A stretch of 64,000 nucleotides of DNA from contig NC_079486.1 of the NCBI RefSeq assembly GCF_026230105.1, positions 8,618,001-8,682,000 on the forward strand, written 5' to 3'. A program made the position numbers and the translations under genes. Below the pieces are notes generated by a model that ran no database searches, had not been told where the DNA came from, and saw only the letters and a program-made list of their open reading frames with translations. Source of the DNA: Diorhabda sublineata (lineage: Eukaryota > Arthropoda > Insecta > Coleoptera > Chrysomelidae). Shown in pieces: positions 22,010 to 31,126 of this stretch; the first letter of the stretch is position 1; every line of letters begins with the position of its first letter.

Positions 22010-22345
22010 AAATCTTAATTGTGTTTTTTAATTGTTTTGAAGAAAAATGTTTATATATGTGTTTGAAATTGAAGGTATGTAGATTATTCATTCATATAAG
22101 ATATACATGAATTTTTTTATAAAAATTTCAAACCTCGTTGAGCTCCAAAACTATTGATACGTTTACCTCCGTGTCCTTGCTGTTAATAAAAAAAGTTGTT
22201 TAAATAACTTAAGCAGATTGAATAAATTATTGTTAGTAATTTTTTCTTGTATAGATATAGTAATAATAGTAATAAAACAACACTGCCTATTGACATTTGC
22301 AGTGTTGCCGTTTCAGTTGGGAGGCGGGAAATTCAAACAAGAAAA
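21395..22345. repeat. Right arm of imperfect palindrome (A)
   Basis: Inverse partner of 18590-19535; see that entry. The outer end carries the GCAGTGTTGCCGTTTCAGTT motif (about 22300-22319). Confidence 0.85.
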
Positions 22346-22429
22346 GCCTTTTACATTAGCCTACAGAATGTTGTTATTGAGTAGAGAGTGAGTTTACTAA
22401 TTCAATCAACTGATGATCTTGAATCAAAT

Positions 22430-22990
22430 TATACTCGGTAATATTTTTTTGTTATGTACAAAACACATAGAGACTAATGGAGAACATTGAAACAGGTGTC
22501 AGACAGTGTAAAAGTGAGTGTGGTAATAGTAGTACATGTCTTGGATTTCTCAATGTGAATATTCTTCTAGTATCTTTAAAGGACTTTTACTTTTGTCAAT
22601 TGTCCATTTAACAAATTTTGGGCAGCTGTGTGTATGTCCTCAGTGACGATTCATTGTACAATCAACCAATCAATATGTACATCATAAGTTTTTACATATA
22701 TTTATTGTAATTAAATAATTACCTCTATTATTCAATTCACTTTCCCCATTTTGTATTCTATAAGCATCTTCATTAGCCATTCGAAAGTATTATCTGATGT
22801 GGAATTTTCAATATTGCCAATCATTTCCTTAATGCTTCTTTGAAACTTCTCAATTTGTTACTGTGCAATCCAATCAAACGTTCTTTCCATAATTGCATCC
22901 ATTCAGGTTTGAGTTTAATATTGTAGGTATCTTCGGTTCCATTTTCCATTTCTTCACACCTATACAATTCGAAATTATGTATGATTGTAA
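22430..22990 (-). pseudogene. R1 gene-derived repeat, inverse copy (A, right of palindrome)
   Basis: Reverse complement of the R1 copy at 17229-17890. On the minus strand it reads NVTIIHNFELYRCEEMENGT, KLKPEWMQLWKERLIGLHSN and EALRK with stops, so it extends further 5' in the reading direction than the copy at 17229. R1(+), ARL14EP-like(-), ARL14EP-like(+), R1(-) together make a nested inverted structure over 17229-22990. Confidence 0.5.
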
Positions 22991-23046
22991 CATTCAAGTT
23001 CAGTTCAAATGATAAGCATTCTCACCTCTTATTCGAACTTATTCTT

Positions 23047-23460
23047 AAAGTCACACTCACTAATGAAAACATCAATTTGTGGTGAGCAAAATAGACAAGC
23101 TACAATTGCATCATATCGCCTATTCATATTGACAGCTAGCTAAAAAAGGATCAGAGCACTCTTTAGGATAGAATCTGAAGATTCATTCACTGAAAAGAAA
23201 ATAAAAAAATCGCTCAATTTCACAGTTACAGTTTTGAAAAAAAACTTTTCACATCAACTTAATGAAAGTACTGAAGTTGCTTGCTAACTTGCTGACTTTT
23301 TGCTATTCTGTGTGATCAAATGGGAAGTGAGCAAAAAGCATTCCTGCTTCATTGTGAAGTACGGTGGGTCTCAAGAGGTAAAGTGCTGTCAAGATTGTTC
23401 AAGCTTCTTAAGGAAGTAATATTGTTTTTGTTGGAAAATCACAATAGGTCAGAAATTTTT
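23047..23460 (+). pseudogene. hAT transposase remnant, ZBED5/Buster-like, C-terminal region (A)
   Basis: 23047-23145 reads MKTSICGEQNRQATIASYRL, matching the fragment at 1030-1120. About 23240-23280 reads HQLNESTEVA. 23284-23450 reads FAILCDQMGSEQKAFLLHCE, VRWVSRGKVLSRLFKLLKEV, ILFLLENH, the conserved VRWLSRGKVL block of this family. The middle of the transposase is deleted between STEVA and FAILCD. The B copy is 56974-57387, and a third copy of 22437-23378 is inserted at 46131-47074. Confidence 0.7.
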
Positions 23461-23516
23461 CTTTTTGATTTCCTTATTTCCTGTTCCTTGTTCTCCTCAA
23501 TATTATTTTACACTTC

Positions 23517-24260
23517 TCACTTTACTGTTATTTGTTCTTTGTTTTCAACATCATTTTCCTCATCGTGGCTCTTCTTCACATTACTTTCATCTTGTTTTTG
23601 ACTTCTGGTTTCTTCATTATCTTTTAATATACTAGTTATTATTTTTATATCATGTATTTCAATTTTATTCCAGAGCCGATATCTTTTCGAGTATCTTCGC
23701 CAAATCCTCGCATCTGAGCCAAATACACTTAGATTTCTTAGTGTCCAAGGTTTACCCTCAATCCAATTTTCCATTAAGTTATGGGAAGTTTGCTGGAGTA
23801 TAATCAAGAATAGTACCTCATTTTTTGTATATTCTTTCATTCGTTTACTCCTATATTCTCCATTATTTCCTATCTTACTTAATGAACTTTTGTATCAAAT
23901 TTAGTTTCAACCATTTTTATGTATTCTATTATCCAGTCTGACACTTAACTTTTGTGTTCCAGTGAAAATATTATAACATTCTGAAGAAAGCATTCATCAA
24001 AATGTTTGTTTCCAATACCTTTTACACTTATGTCACGTTTTGTAGATTTCATCATGCTTTGATCTTCTAGTTTTTTAAATGTGTACTCATCGCCTCTCAT
24101 TGTGGTTATTATTATCACTTATGAATACAGATATATTGAATGTCATTTCTCTTATAGATATAGCTGAAAAATTTTTGAGTGACCTTACCTTTTAATTGTT
24201 CTGTATCTCCTTCATACAGCTTAGACAATTTTTCAAATATTTCATCATTTACCAGTACAG
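23517..24260 (-). pseudogene. Second, older Copia-type remnant (A)
   Basis: On the minus strand about 24235-24130 reads FEKLSKLYEGDTEQLKGKV, like Copia gag. About 23860-23820 reads IGNNGEYRSKRMKEYTKNE, like the region of the second integrase Asp (SDNGGEY...). 23790-23640 reads GKPWTLRNLSVFGSDARIW and SKRYRLWNKIEI, like the integrase C-terminus. A Glu/Lys-rich linker follows. Heavily deleted and stop-ridden, and clearly different from the younger Copia in this window. The longest open piece is 23517-23840. The B copy is 57444-58187. Confidence 0.5.
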
Positions 24261-25076
24261 CTCATAATATGTGTTATGTATGTATGTACAAATGTATGTT
24301 TTTATATATTCATAATCATGAATACTACTCGGTACCTATGCGGTTTATAACCAAGTCCATAATTCTATATGCTTTTAAAGTTATTCCATTTATGTTACAG
24401 TTTCCAGAAAAGTTTTTTGTTCTAATGAATTTTCGTTTTTAGTTTCGTAATCCGAATTATTTATTTATACAGTGAAAAGTCTCGGACCTATAACTTGTTG
24501 TTTTTAGTATTATTAGAATAAAAATATCCTTTTTATTGTTATAACTTAATATAAAGACAGATATGCAATAACCTAAACTGTCTAATATCACTAGGAGCCA
24601 ACTTCACAGCGTACTAGCATGTTGCCATTTGAACTTTCAACACAAAAAATATTCTATGCAACGTTGTAAAATATTATTTTTGTTATAATACGTTGTCTAA
24701 CATATACTGTAATAACATTGTATAAAGAATATTCTTTATACAATGGTTATACTATTATTACTCATATAGGTAAGCCTCCTATATGGACAGTTGGTATTAC
24801 ATATATGTCTACATATTTTCATTTTATTTGTTTCAGATAGTTAAATCATCGTAATTATAGCGGTTTTATTTCGTGATGTACAACGCGAAAAATCGTTTTT
24901 TTCTTAAATATACGTAAAGATATCATCAATTGATGATTTCGATTGGTTAACGAGATAAACATTTCAAAGTGCTTAAATTTCAAAAGTCAACAATTGTCAA
25001 AAATATTTTTTTAAGTGAATGAAAGTAAGACGGTTAATAAGTGTTATTTGTATATTAAAATTGTAGAAGTTTTAAA
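24261..25076. other. Upstream region of the CW-PWWP gene (A)
   Basis: No coding feature. It presumably contains promoter and 5' UTR, but no TATA box or initiator can be assigned with confidence. B differs by a 19-bp loss near 24710 and a few substitutions. Confidence 0.4.
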
Positions 25077-25718
25077 ATGCCGTCGACTTTGAGTAAAGAA
25101 ACCAATTTGTATTACAAAAATTTGGTAGTGACAAAATTCAATAACTGGTTGAAAATGGTTAAGGAGAAGAAAAAACAAACTTATCAAAACCAAAACTCAA
25201 CGGTATCGCTCCAAGCTCCAAAGGAGGAAAAAGATGCTAACGATACGAAGATTATCGTGACTCCTGCAGATAAGTTCGATGCATCACCACCAATGAACTG
25301 TAGCGACGCCAATTCCAAGGAAGTTCTAAACAGAAAAGATGCGAAAGAGGAGGAACATATGGATTTTTTGAACGAGAGCTTCTACGAGAAAATGAGATTA
25401 CTTCAAGAATTCAGAAACGTCGGTCTCTACGTGTATTGCGACTCTTGCGATAAGTATAGATACCTGCCCGACGTGAAAGATCCCCTGGATCTACCTGACA
25501 AATGGTATTGTTGGATGAATCCAGATGGGAGGTATAATAGATGCGAAATCAAGGAACAATCGATCGACGATAAAGAAAAGGAGCTGATGATATTTAATAA
25601 ATATAACGCGGGTAGCATCGTCTGGGCGAAAATCGAAGGTTATCCATGGTGGCCGGCTATGGTGGAAGATGATCCGGAAATCGAGAATTATTTTTGCTTG
25701 AAAGATTCCTTAGAACCG
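25077..25718 (+). CDS. CW-type zinc finger / PWWP domain protein (ZCWPW1-like), exon 1 (A)
   Basis: 214 codons in phase 0 to the donor CCG|GTAAGT. It is joined to 26109-26513 for a 348-residue protein. The CW zinc finger spans residues 117-160: Cys121, Cys124, Cys145, Cys156, Trp143, motif YVYCDSCDKYRYLP. The PWWP domain starts near 178 (AGSIVWAKIEGYPWWPAMVE, PWWP at 190-193) and continues into exon 2. In the ZCWPW1 family the CW finger reads methylated H3K4 and PWWP reads methylated H3K36; a nuclear chromatin-binding role is inferred. Two Trp usual in the CW finger are Tyr here (118, 127). GC and codon use are richer than the surrounding repeats. The start is the first Met, followed by a conserved-looking PSTLSKETNLYY. 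Confidence 0.9.
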
Positions 25719-26108
25719 GTAAGTCTAATATTTCTCTTGGTTACTTTCATTAGGTTAGTGTTGTAAGTACCATTTTTTTAGTTCATGTCACGTACATGTA
25801 TACAGGGTATACAGGGTGATTTGTTTACTTATTCCAATATTTCATTTGGAGTGGAAATCGAAATAAATTTCAAGTTACCTTAAATAGAGTGCGATTCTTT
25901 TTATCAACTGAAAATGGAGAGTGGGAAATTTGTAAACTAGTATACAGGTTTATTTTTTTTTTTAATTTGTAAATTTTGATGGCCATATACAGGGTGATTA
26001 ATCGACTTTTTTTCGTAATATATTTTGATAAAATTCTTGAAACGACACAAGGTATTGGATCTATGGAGTTAGTTACACTGTGTATTGACGGATAACGATT
26101 ATTTTCAG
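25719..26108 (+). other. Intron of the CW-PWWP gene (A)
   Basis: 390 bp, GTAAGT...TTTTCAG, phase 0, splitting the PWWP domain. Two copies of ACAGGGTGATT (25811-25821 and 25989-25999) flank about 170 bp, and a third lies at 27230-27240 outside the gene. Open frames in the intron (to 25766 and from 26085) are read-through extensions of the exons. Confidence 0.85.
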
Positions 26109-26513
26109 ACGCACTACCACGTGACATTTTTCGATTCCGACGCGGTGACTAGATCTTGGGTGAAGGCCGAAAATTTGAAACCGTTCTTGAAAAATATCGA
26201 CGATAACCTTGTGCTGAACGATAAATTCAATAAACTCAAACTCAGGATGGACGTAGCCGTCAAACAGGCTAAAGAAGCCGTCGAAATGAAGCTGCTCGAC
26301 AGACTGAAAAAGTACAGCTTCATATATAGATATGCGAAATCTTCGAGAAACACGAAGCGACAGAGATACGCGAGTGAGGATGGCGGCGGTAAACAAAAGA
26401 AACGCGCGAACTTGGGTGATGAGACGGAATCTTCGGCGGAAGACTACGAAGAAGAAGAAGAAGAGGAGCAAGAAGTAGAGGAGGATGAAGAAGAGAAGGA
26501 GGATGAAATATGA
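26109..26513 (+). CDS. CW-type zinc finger / PWWP domain protein, exon 2 and stop (A)
   Basis: Residues 215-348. It begins with the rest of the PWWP fold (THYHVTFFDSDAVTRSWVKA), then a Lys/Leu-rich helical stretch (about 245-290), a basic Arg/Lys patch (about 300-322) and a strongly acidic Glu-rich tail ending in TGA at 26511-26513. Tail and patch look disordered, as is common in chromatin readers. Length is shorter than vertebrate ZCWPW1 but similar to compact CW-PWWP proteins. Confidence 0.9.
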   Translation, partial: THYHVTFFDSDAVTRSWVKAENLKPFLKNIDDNLVLNDKFNKLKLRMDVAVKQAKEAVEMKLLDRLKKYSFIYRYAKSSRNTKRQRYASEDGGGKQKKRANLGDETESSAEDYEEEEEEEQEVEEDEEEKEDEI

Positions 26514-26608
26514 GGAGAATAGCAGAAAGATACTTTTGAGTGATGGTGTCGTGATTTGAAGGAAAAATGTTCGTTCTAATTTTTGATAAAAATTTGTTAA
26601 TTTTCTCA

Positions 26609-26614
26609 ATAAAG
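26609..26614 (+). promoter_or_regulatory. Polyadenylation signal AATAAA (A)
   Basis: AATAAA 95 bases after the CW-PWWP stop codon, followed by a T-rich run at 26630. It fits the 3' end of this gene. The B copy is 60515-60520. Confidence 0.7.
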
Positions 26615-26639
26615 TTTGTTATAAAATCATTTTTTTTTT

Positions 26640-27578
26640 ATTAATTTTATGCAAATCATTTTTTATGCCTAATTTCAACAGTTTCAGCCTTATCCTTAAA
26701 TAAAAAAATAAAATTCACATATAACAGGGGAAACAAATAGAGATTAGAGAAATTAGAGTAGTCTGGGATACAGTTCTCACTCACCTCATCAACATTACAG
26801 AAGGAGCTGTTATTATACCGATACTCAATCGGTTCATCCTATACATGCCTCTATGGTTGGTAATAGTTTGAATGACACTGCCCCGCTGGTATACTTTCGA
26901 AAGCAAATATGCTTAATATGGATCCAGCTTGAAAAAGTATGTGGGACACTCCAATCGGGTTTCGGAATAACCACCACAAGGGAGCCCAAGTCGATAGTGA
27001 CAACAATTTCAAACTGCTCATACAATAAAGGAGTGAACAGTATAAAATAGAACAACAATGAAATTGTATTAAAACATACATATAAAATAAACGAAGTAAA
27101 GCTAAATCCTAAAATATACACAGATCTTCTTTGAAATAAACAAATTTAGTTCTGTTTAGAGGTTGAGTAAATACAAAAAGATTATTATTATCTTTGGAAT
27201 TTACATAATCTAAATATAACTCATTAAATACAGGGTGATTTTATATTCGACCGACAATGCTTTACCACAGAGAGATCTCAATAAATGATTCATTTTGATA
27301 TAGGAATCTGAATCCTTACGTGGCCTAGTTGTTGAGACTGGAACATTTTTGTTTTAAATTGTCTGAATATTTTTAGTTGAAAAACTAATAACCTTTTATG
27401 GAACTAAAACGATCTTTCTTTTTTCTTAATTTCAAAAATTTCCCATTTTCTGAACAATTCTCTTGTTCATTGGCAAACAGAAACATCATCTAAATAGTTT
27501 TAGTTTGAAAATAACAAAGTATAAGACATCAATCAATACAAAATATAAGTCAAAGTTTTAAAATTTCTATACAAAATC
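26640..27578. other. Intergenic sequence before the sense Copia (A)
   Basis: No gene is recognised. Both strands are open for 65-95 codons between 26834 and 27121, with no known domain. 27421-27560 is the inverse partner of 15661-15790. The B counterpart is 60547-61485. Confidence 0.5.
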
Positions 27579-27767
27579 TGTTGTAAAAAATTACTGAGCG
27601 TAACCCAGCAATTAAGTTGGCAAGGATGATTATGATGTCAAAAAAAAAATGGTTACTTTTCAGATTCAAGTCATTTTGTGTAGTTTTACTTCTAATATAA
27701 TAAAAGTATAGAAGAACCTGTATAAATTTCTTTTATTTATACTATAGAAGAAACGAATATTACAACA
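27579..27767 (+). repeat. 5' LTR of sense Copia (A)
   Basis: 189 bp, TG...CA with 8-bp terminal inverted repeats. By eye about five substitutions and two small indels separate it from the 3' LTR (31401-31597), consistent with an insertion that is not brand new. The motif TATAATAAAAGTATAG lies inside. Confidence 0.92.
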
Positions 27768-27782
27768 GATTATGGGCCCAGG
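27768..27782 (+). promoter_or_regulatory. Primer-binding site, initiator tRNA-Met internal (half-tRNA) type (A)
   Basis: Directly after the LTR, GATTATGGGCCCAGG contains TTATGGGCCCAG (27770-27781). This is the reverse complement of the anticodon-arm sequence CTGGGCCCATAA of eukaryotic initiator tRNA-Met. Drosophila copia uses the same internal site, primed by a cleaved 5' half of that tRNA. A 3'-terminal tRNA match is not seen. Confidence 0.85.
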
Positions 27783-27883
27783 CCAGATTTAATAAGCTTC
27801 AGTTAATTTCAAAGTAAAGTATAAAAGCTAACCTAAAAAATAAGGCGTGCCGGCTTGGCTTGTAAAGCAAATTAAAAGCAGAA

Positions 27884-30031
27884 ATGGAATCTGAAAGTGT
27901 AAAGTTTACTTTCGCCAGATTAGACAACAACAATTATCAAAATTGGAAATTTAGAATTAAAATGTTGCTTACACGAGAAGGAAATTGGTCTGTTGTAGAA
28001 GAGGCAATACCAAATGAACCATCTGTTGAATGGAAACGTAAAGATGAAAAAGCACAATCTACAATTTCATTAAGTATCGAAGACAATCAAATAGCACACA
28101 TTTATAAATGCAAGAATGCGAAAGAAATGTGGAATGAACTGCAAAAGGTACATGAAAGAAATAATTTAAGTAACAAGTTGTATTTATTGAGGAAGCTGTA
28201 TCAGTCTAGACTTGAAAATAAACCAATGCATGAATACATTAAAGAAATACTAGAATTAGTTGAAAGACTACGAGGAGTTGGTGAGACTATTAAGTATTTC
28301 CATGTAGCTGCATTATTGTTAGGTGGATTGCCAGAAAGTTATTCCACATTAGTAACAGCATTAGATGCTGGGCCAGATGATGAATTGACTCTTGAATATG
28401 TAAAGGGAAAACTAATGGATGAGTATAAAAGAAAAGAAGATACCAGTTCAACAGAGACGGCATTAAACACAAATAAAAAGTTTTCGAAGAAGATGAAAGA
28501 AAAAATAGAATGTTATTATTGTCATAGAAAAGGTCACTACAAAAAAGATTGTTTTTTCATGAAGAAAGACAGAAATAAGGGAAAGCAACATGCCAAAGTA
28601 ACTGTTGAAGGTGATGAGTTGTCTGACTCAGTTTTTTGTTTCAATGTTTCCGGTAACAGTAAAAATAATCTAGAATGGTATATTGATTCAGGGGCTACAA
28701 GTCACAGGTCAAATAATCCAGAATTATTTATTAAATTGGACTATTCAAAGTTAAATAAAATTATAGTTGCAAATGGACAGGAAATGCAAGTCAAAGGTAA
28801 AGGTGATATTTTAGTAAAAACAGAAATTTCAGGTAAATGCATAAGTTTAAAATTTAAAGATGTTTTATTTGTACCTGAGCTAAGCAATAAACTGTTTTCG
28901 GTGTCTAAAATTACAAAAGCTGGTTATAACATAAAGTTTGATGATTGTAATTATATAGAAATTAATAATTCTATTATAGCCACAGGAAAATACTGTAATG
29001 GTTTATATAAATTAAACACGTTTTCAGAAAAAGTAAATATTGTAAAAATGTGTGAGGAAATGAATAATTATATACATACATGGCAAAGACGTTTAGGTCA
29101 CAGAAGCCCGGATGATATAAAAATGATAGTAAGTAAAGATTTAGCTATTGGCATAAAAATAAATGATTGTGGTCAGAAAAAACAATGTGTCACTTGTATT
29201 GAAGGTAAATTAATGAGGAAATCTTTTCCTAAAAAATCAGAAAGTAAGACGTTTAAAGTTCTTGATATAATCCATAGTGATATATGTGGACCTATGAGAA
29301 CCCCTACTGTTGGTAAAAATAAATATTTTTTGACTTTAACTGATGATTTTTCAAGATATACCACACTTTATTTGTTAGAATCTAAAGATGAAGTATATAT
29401 TAAACTAAAGGAATTCATTCTAGAAGTAAAAAATATTTTTGGGGTCTATCCAAAAACATTTAGAAGTGATAATGGAGGGGAATATACAGGGGTAGCTGTG
29501 CGGAAGCTACTCAAAAGTTTTGGTATAAGCTTTCAGTCGACTGCACCATATTGTCCAGAGCAAAATGGTGTGTCGGAGAGGAAAAATAGAACATTGATGG
29601 AATCGGAAAGGTGTATGTTATTAGATACTAATTTACCCCATAAATATTGGGGGGAAGCAGTAACAAATGCTAACTACATTTCTAATAGACTACATACTAA
29701 AAGTAAAGAAAAGACACCTTATGAGTTATGGATTGGAAAGAAACCTGATTTATCATATTTCATTACATTTGGTTCTCAGGCTTTTGTTTACATTCCAAAA
29801 GAAAAAAGATCTAAACTAGAGAAAAGAGCAAAAACAGGTATTATGTTGGGATACAGTGAAAATAGAAAAGCTTATAGAATTCTAGATACAGATACAGATA
29901 AAATTATTGTAAGTCGTAATGTAAAATTTAATGAATTTCTGAATCAACCTTTTAAAAATATAAATAATTGTAAGGCTGAAACTAGCAACTCAGATCCTGA
30001 TTCAGCAATTACTGTTGACCTACAAACATAA
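27884..30031 (+). CDS. Copia gag-protease-integrase open frame (A, sense)
   Basis: 715 codons. Gag from residue 1 (FTFARLDNNNYQNWKFRIKM, retrotransposon gag start) through the UBN2-like domain, zinc knuckle C210-C223 (CX2CX4HX4C), aspartic protease DSGAT at 268-272, pre-integrase zinc region HTWQRRLGH ... CVTC, and integrase core with Asp466 (HSDICGP), Asp529 (RSDNGGEY) and Glu565 (SERKN), with 35 residues between the last two. The frame ends at TAA 30029-30031 but resumes in the same frame at once. The inverted copies have a Lys codon (AAA) there, so the stop is a nonsense mutation of a once continuous polyprotein. Confidence 0.9.
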   Translation: MESESVKFTFARLDNNNYQNWKFRIKMLLTREGNWSVVEEAIPNEPSVEWKRKDEKAQSTISLSIEDNQIAHIYKCKNAKEMWNELQKVHERNNLSNKLYLLRKLYQSRLENKPMHEYIKEILELVERLRGVGETIKYFHVAALLLGGLPESYSTLVTALDAGPDDELTLEYVKGKLMDEYKRKEDTSSTETALNTNKKFSKKMKEKIECYYCHRKGHYKKDCFFMKKDRNKGKQHAKVTVEGDELSDSVFCFNVSGNSKNNLEWYIDSGATSHRSNNPELFIKLDYSKLNKIIVANGQEMQVKGKGDILVKTEISGKCISLKFKDVLFVPELSNKLFSVSKITKAGYNIKFDDCNYIEINNSIIATGKYCNGLYKLNTFSEKVNIVKMCEEMNNYIHTWQRRLGHRSPDDIKMIVSKDLAIGIKINDCGQKKQCVTCIEGKLMRKSFPKKSESKTFKVLDIIHSDICGPMRTPTVGKNKYFLTLTDDFSRYTTLYLLESKDEVYIKLKEFILEVKNIFGVYPKTFRSDNGGEYTGVAVRKLLKSFGISFQSTAPYCPEQNGVSERKNRTLMESERCMLLDTNLPHKYWGEAVTNANYISNRLHTKSKEKTPYELWIGKKPDLSYFITFGSQAFVYIPKEKRSKLEKRAKTGIMLGYSENRKAYRILDTDTDKIIVSRNVKFNEFLNQPFKNINNCKAETSNSDPDSAITVDLQT

Positions 30032-31126
30032 ACTAAACCTGGAGTGGATGATAGTGACATAAATGAAGAAGGTGGAGGATCAAATAATAATATCAATGAA
30101 GAAGAAAATGAAATTCCAGAAGAAACTGGAGGTGAAAACTTTGAGGAAATTAATGATCAAGAAATTGTAACCAGATCAGGAAGGGTGTCAAAGAAAAGAA
30201 ATTATGAAGGTTACATTTCATACAATGTGATGAATAAGGAAACTTATAATGAAATGCCAGATCCAAAGACCGTAGATGAAGCGATGTCAAGAAGTGACAG
30301 AAGAAATTGGGAAAAAGCAATGGAACGAGAGTACGAATCATTAACGAAAAATGAGGCATGGATTTTAGTAGACCGTCCATCAAACAAAAATGTTGTGCAA
30401 AATAAGTGGGTGTTTTGTTTAAAAAGGAATTCAAATAATGAAATACGATATAAAGCACGGCTAGTTGCAAAGGGTTTCACACAAACCTTTGGTATAGATT
30501 ATTTTGAAACTTTTTCACCTGTAGTTAGATACTCTACAATAAGAATATTGTTTGCTTTATCTGTAGAATTAAGTTTAGATATTGACCACTTAGAAGTAGA
30601 AACTGCATTTTTAAACGGAAACTTGGATGAAGAAATTTACATGGTGCAACCTGAGGGGTTTATTCTAAAAAATAATGAAAATAAAGTATGTTTATTAAAA
30701 AAGGCTATATATGGATTAAAGCAATCCTCCAGAATTTGGAATATTAAAGTAAAAAATGTCTTAAAAGACTTAGGTTTTCAGCAATCAAGTTTTGAACCAT
30801 GTATATTTTTCCAAAACAAGGACAAATTTATAATTCTAGTGGCCCTTTATGTTGATGATTTTTTAATTTGTTCAAATTCCTCAGTTTTTAAAACCAACTT
30901 CAAACAGGAATTGTCAAAACAATTTAAAATTAAAGACTTGGGGCTAATCAAATATTTTTTAGGTTTAAATATTGATTTTGACAAACAAAACAATATGATT
31001 AAAGTTAATCAGAGGAACTATATTTTAGAATTATTAAAGCGTTTCAAGTTAGGTGATGCTAAAACTGTTTTGACTCCTATTGAAGTCGGTTTAAAATTGA
31101 AGCCATATTTGTTAGTGGTTTTTTAA
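30032..31126 (+). pseudogene. Copia reverse transcriptase part, in frame after the stop (A, sense)
   Basis: Open to 31126; a conventional open frame is counted from GTG at 30044. An acidic linker, then RT: NKWVFCLKRN, YKARLVAKGF, motif A HLEVETAFLNG, YVDD at residues 269-272 counted from 30044. In motif A the Asp required for catalysis in this family is Glu. The last residues (KPYLLVVF) are out-of-frame reading past the deletion that joins RT to the RNase H tail, so the RT thumb/connection and RNase H active site are absent. Confidence 0.85.

Noticed and set aside
26073..26609. 178-codon minus-strand frame opposite CW-PWWP exon 2
   Set aside because: Mirror of the acidic tail and Lys-rich exon on the plus strand; low-complexity Phe/Leu run is the complement of Glu codons. 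No splice or domain logic.
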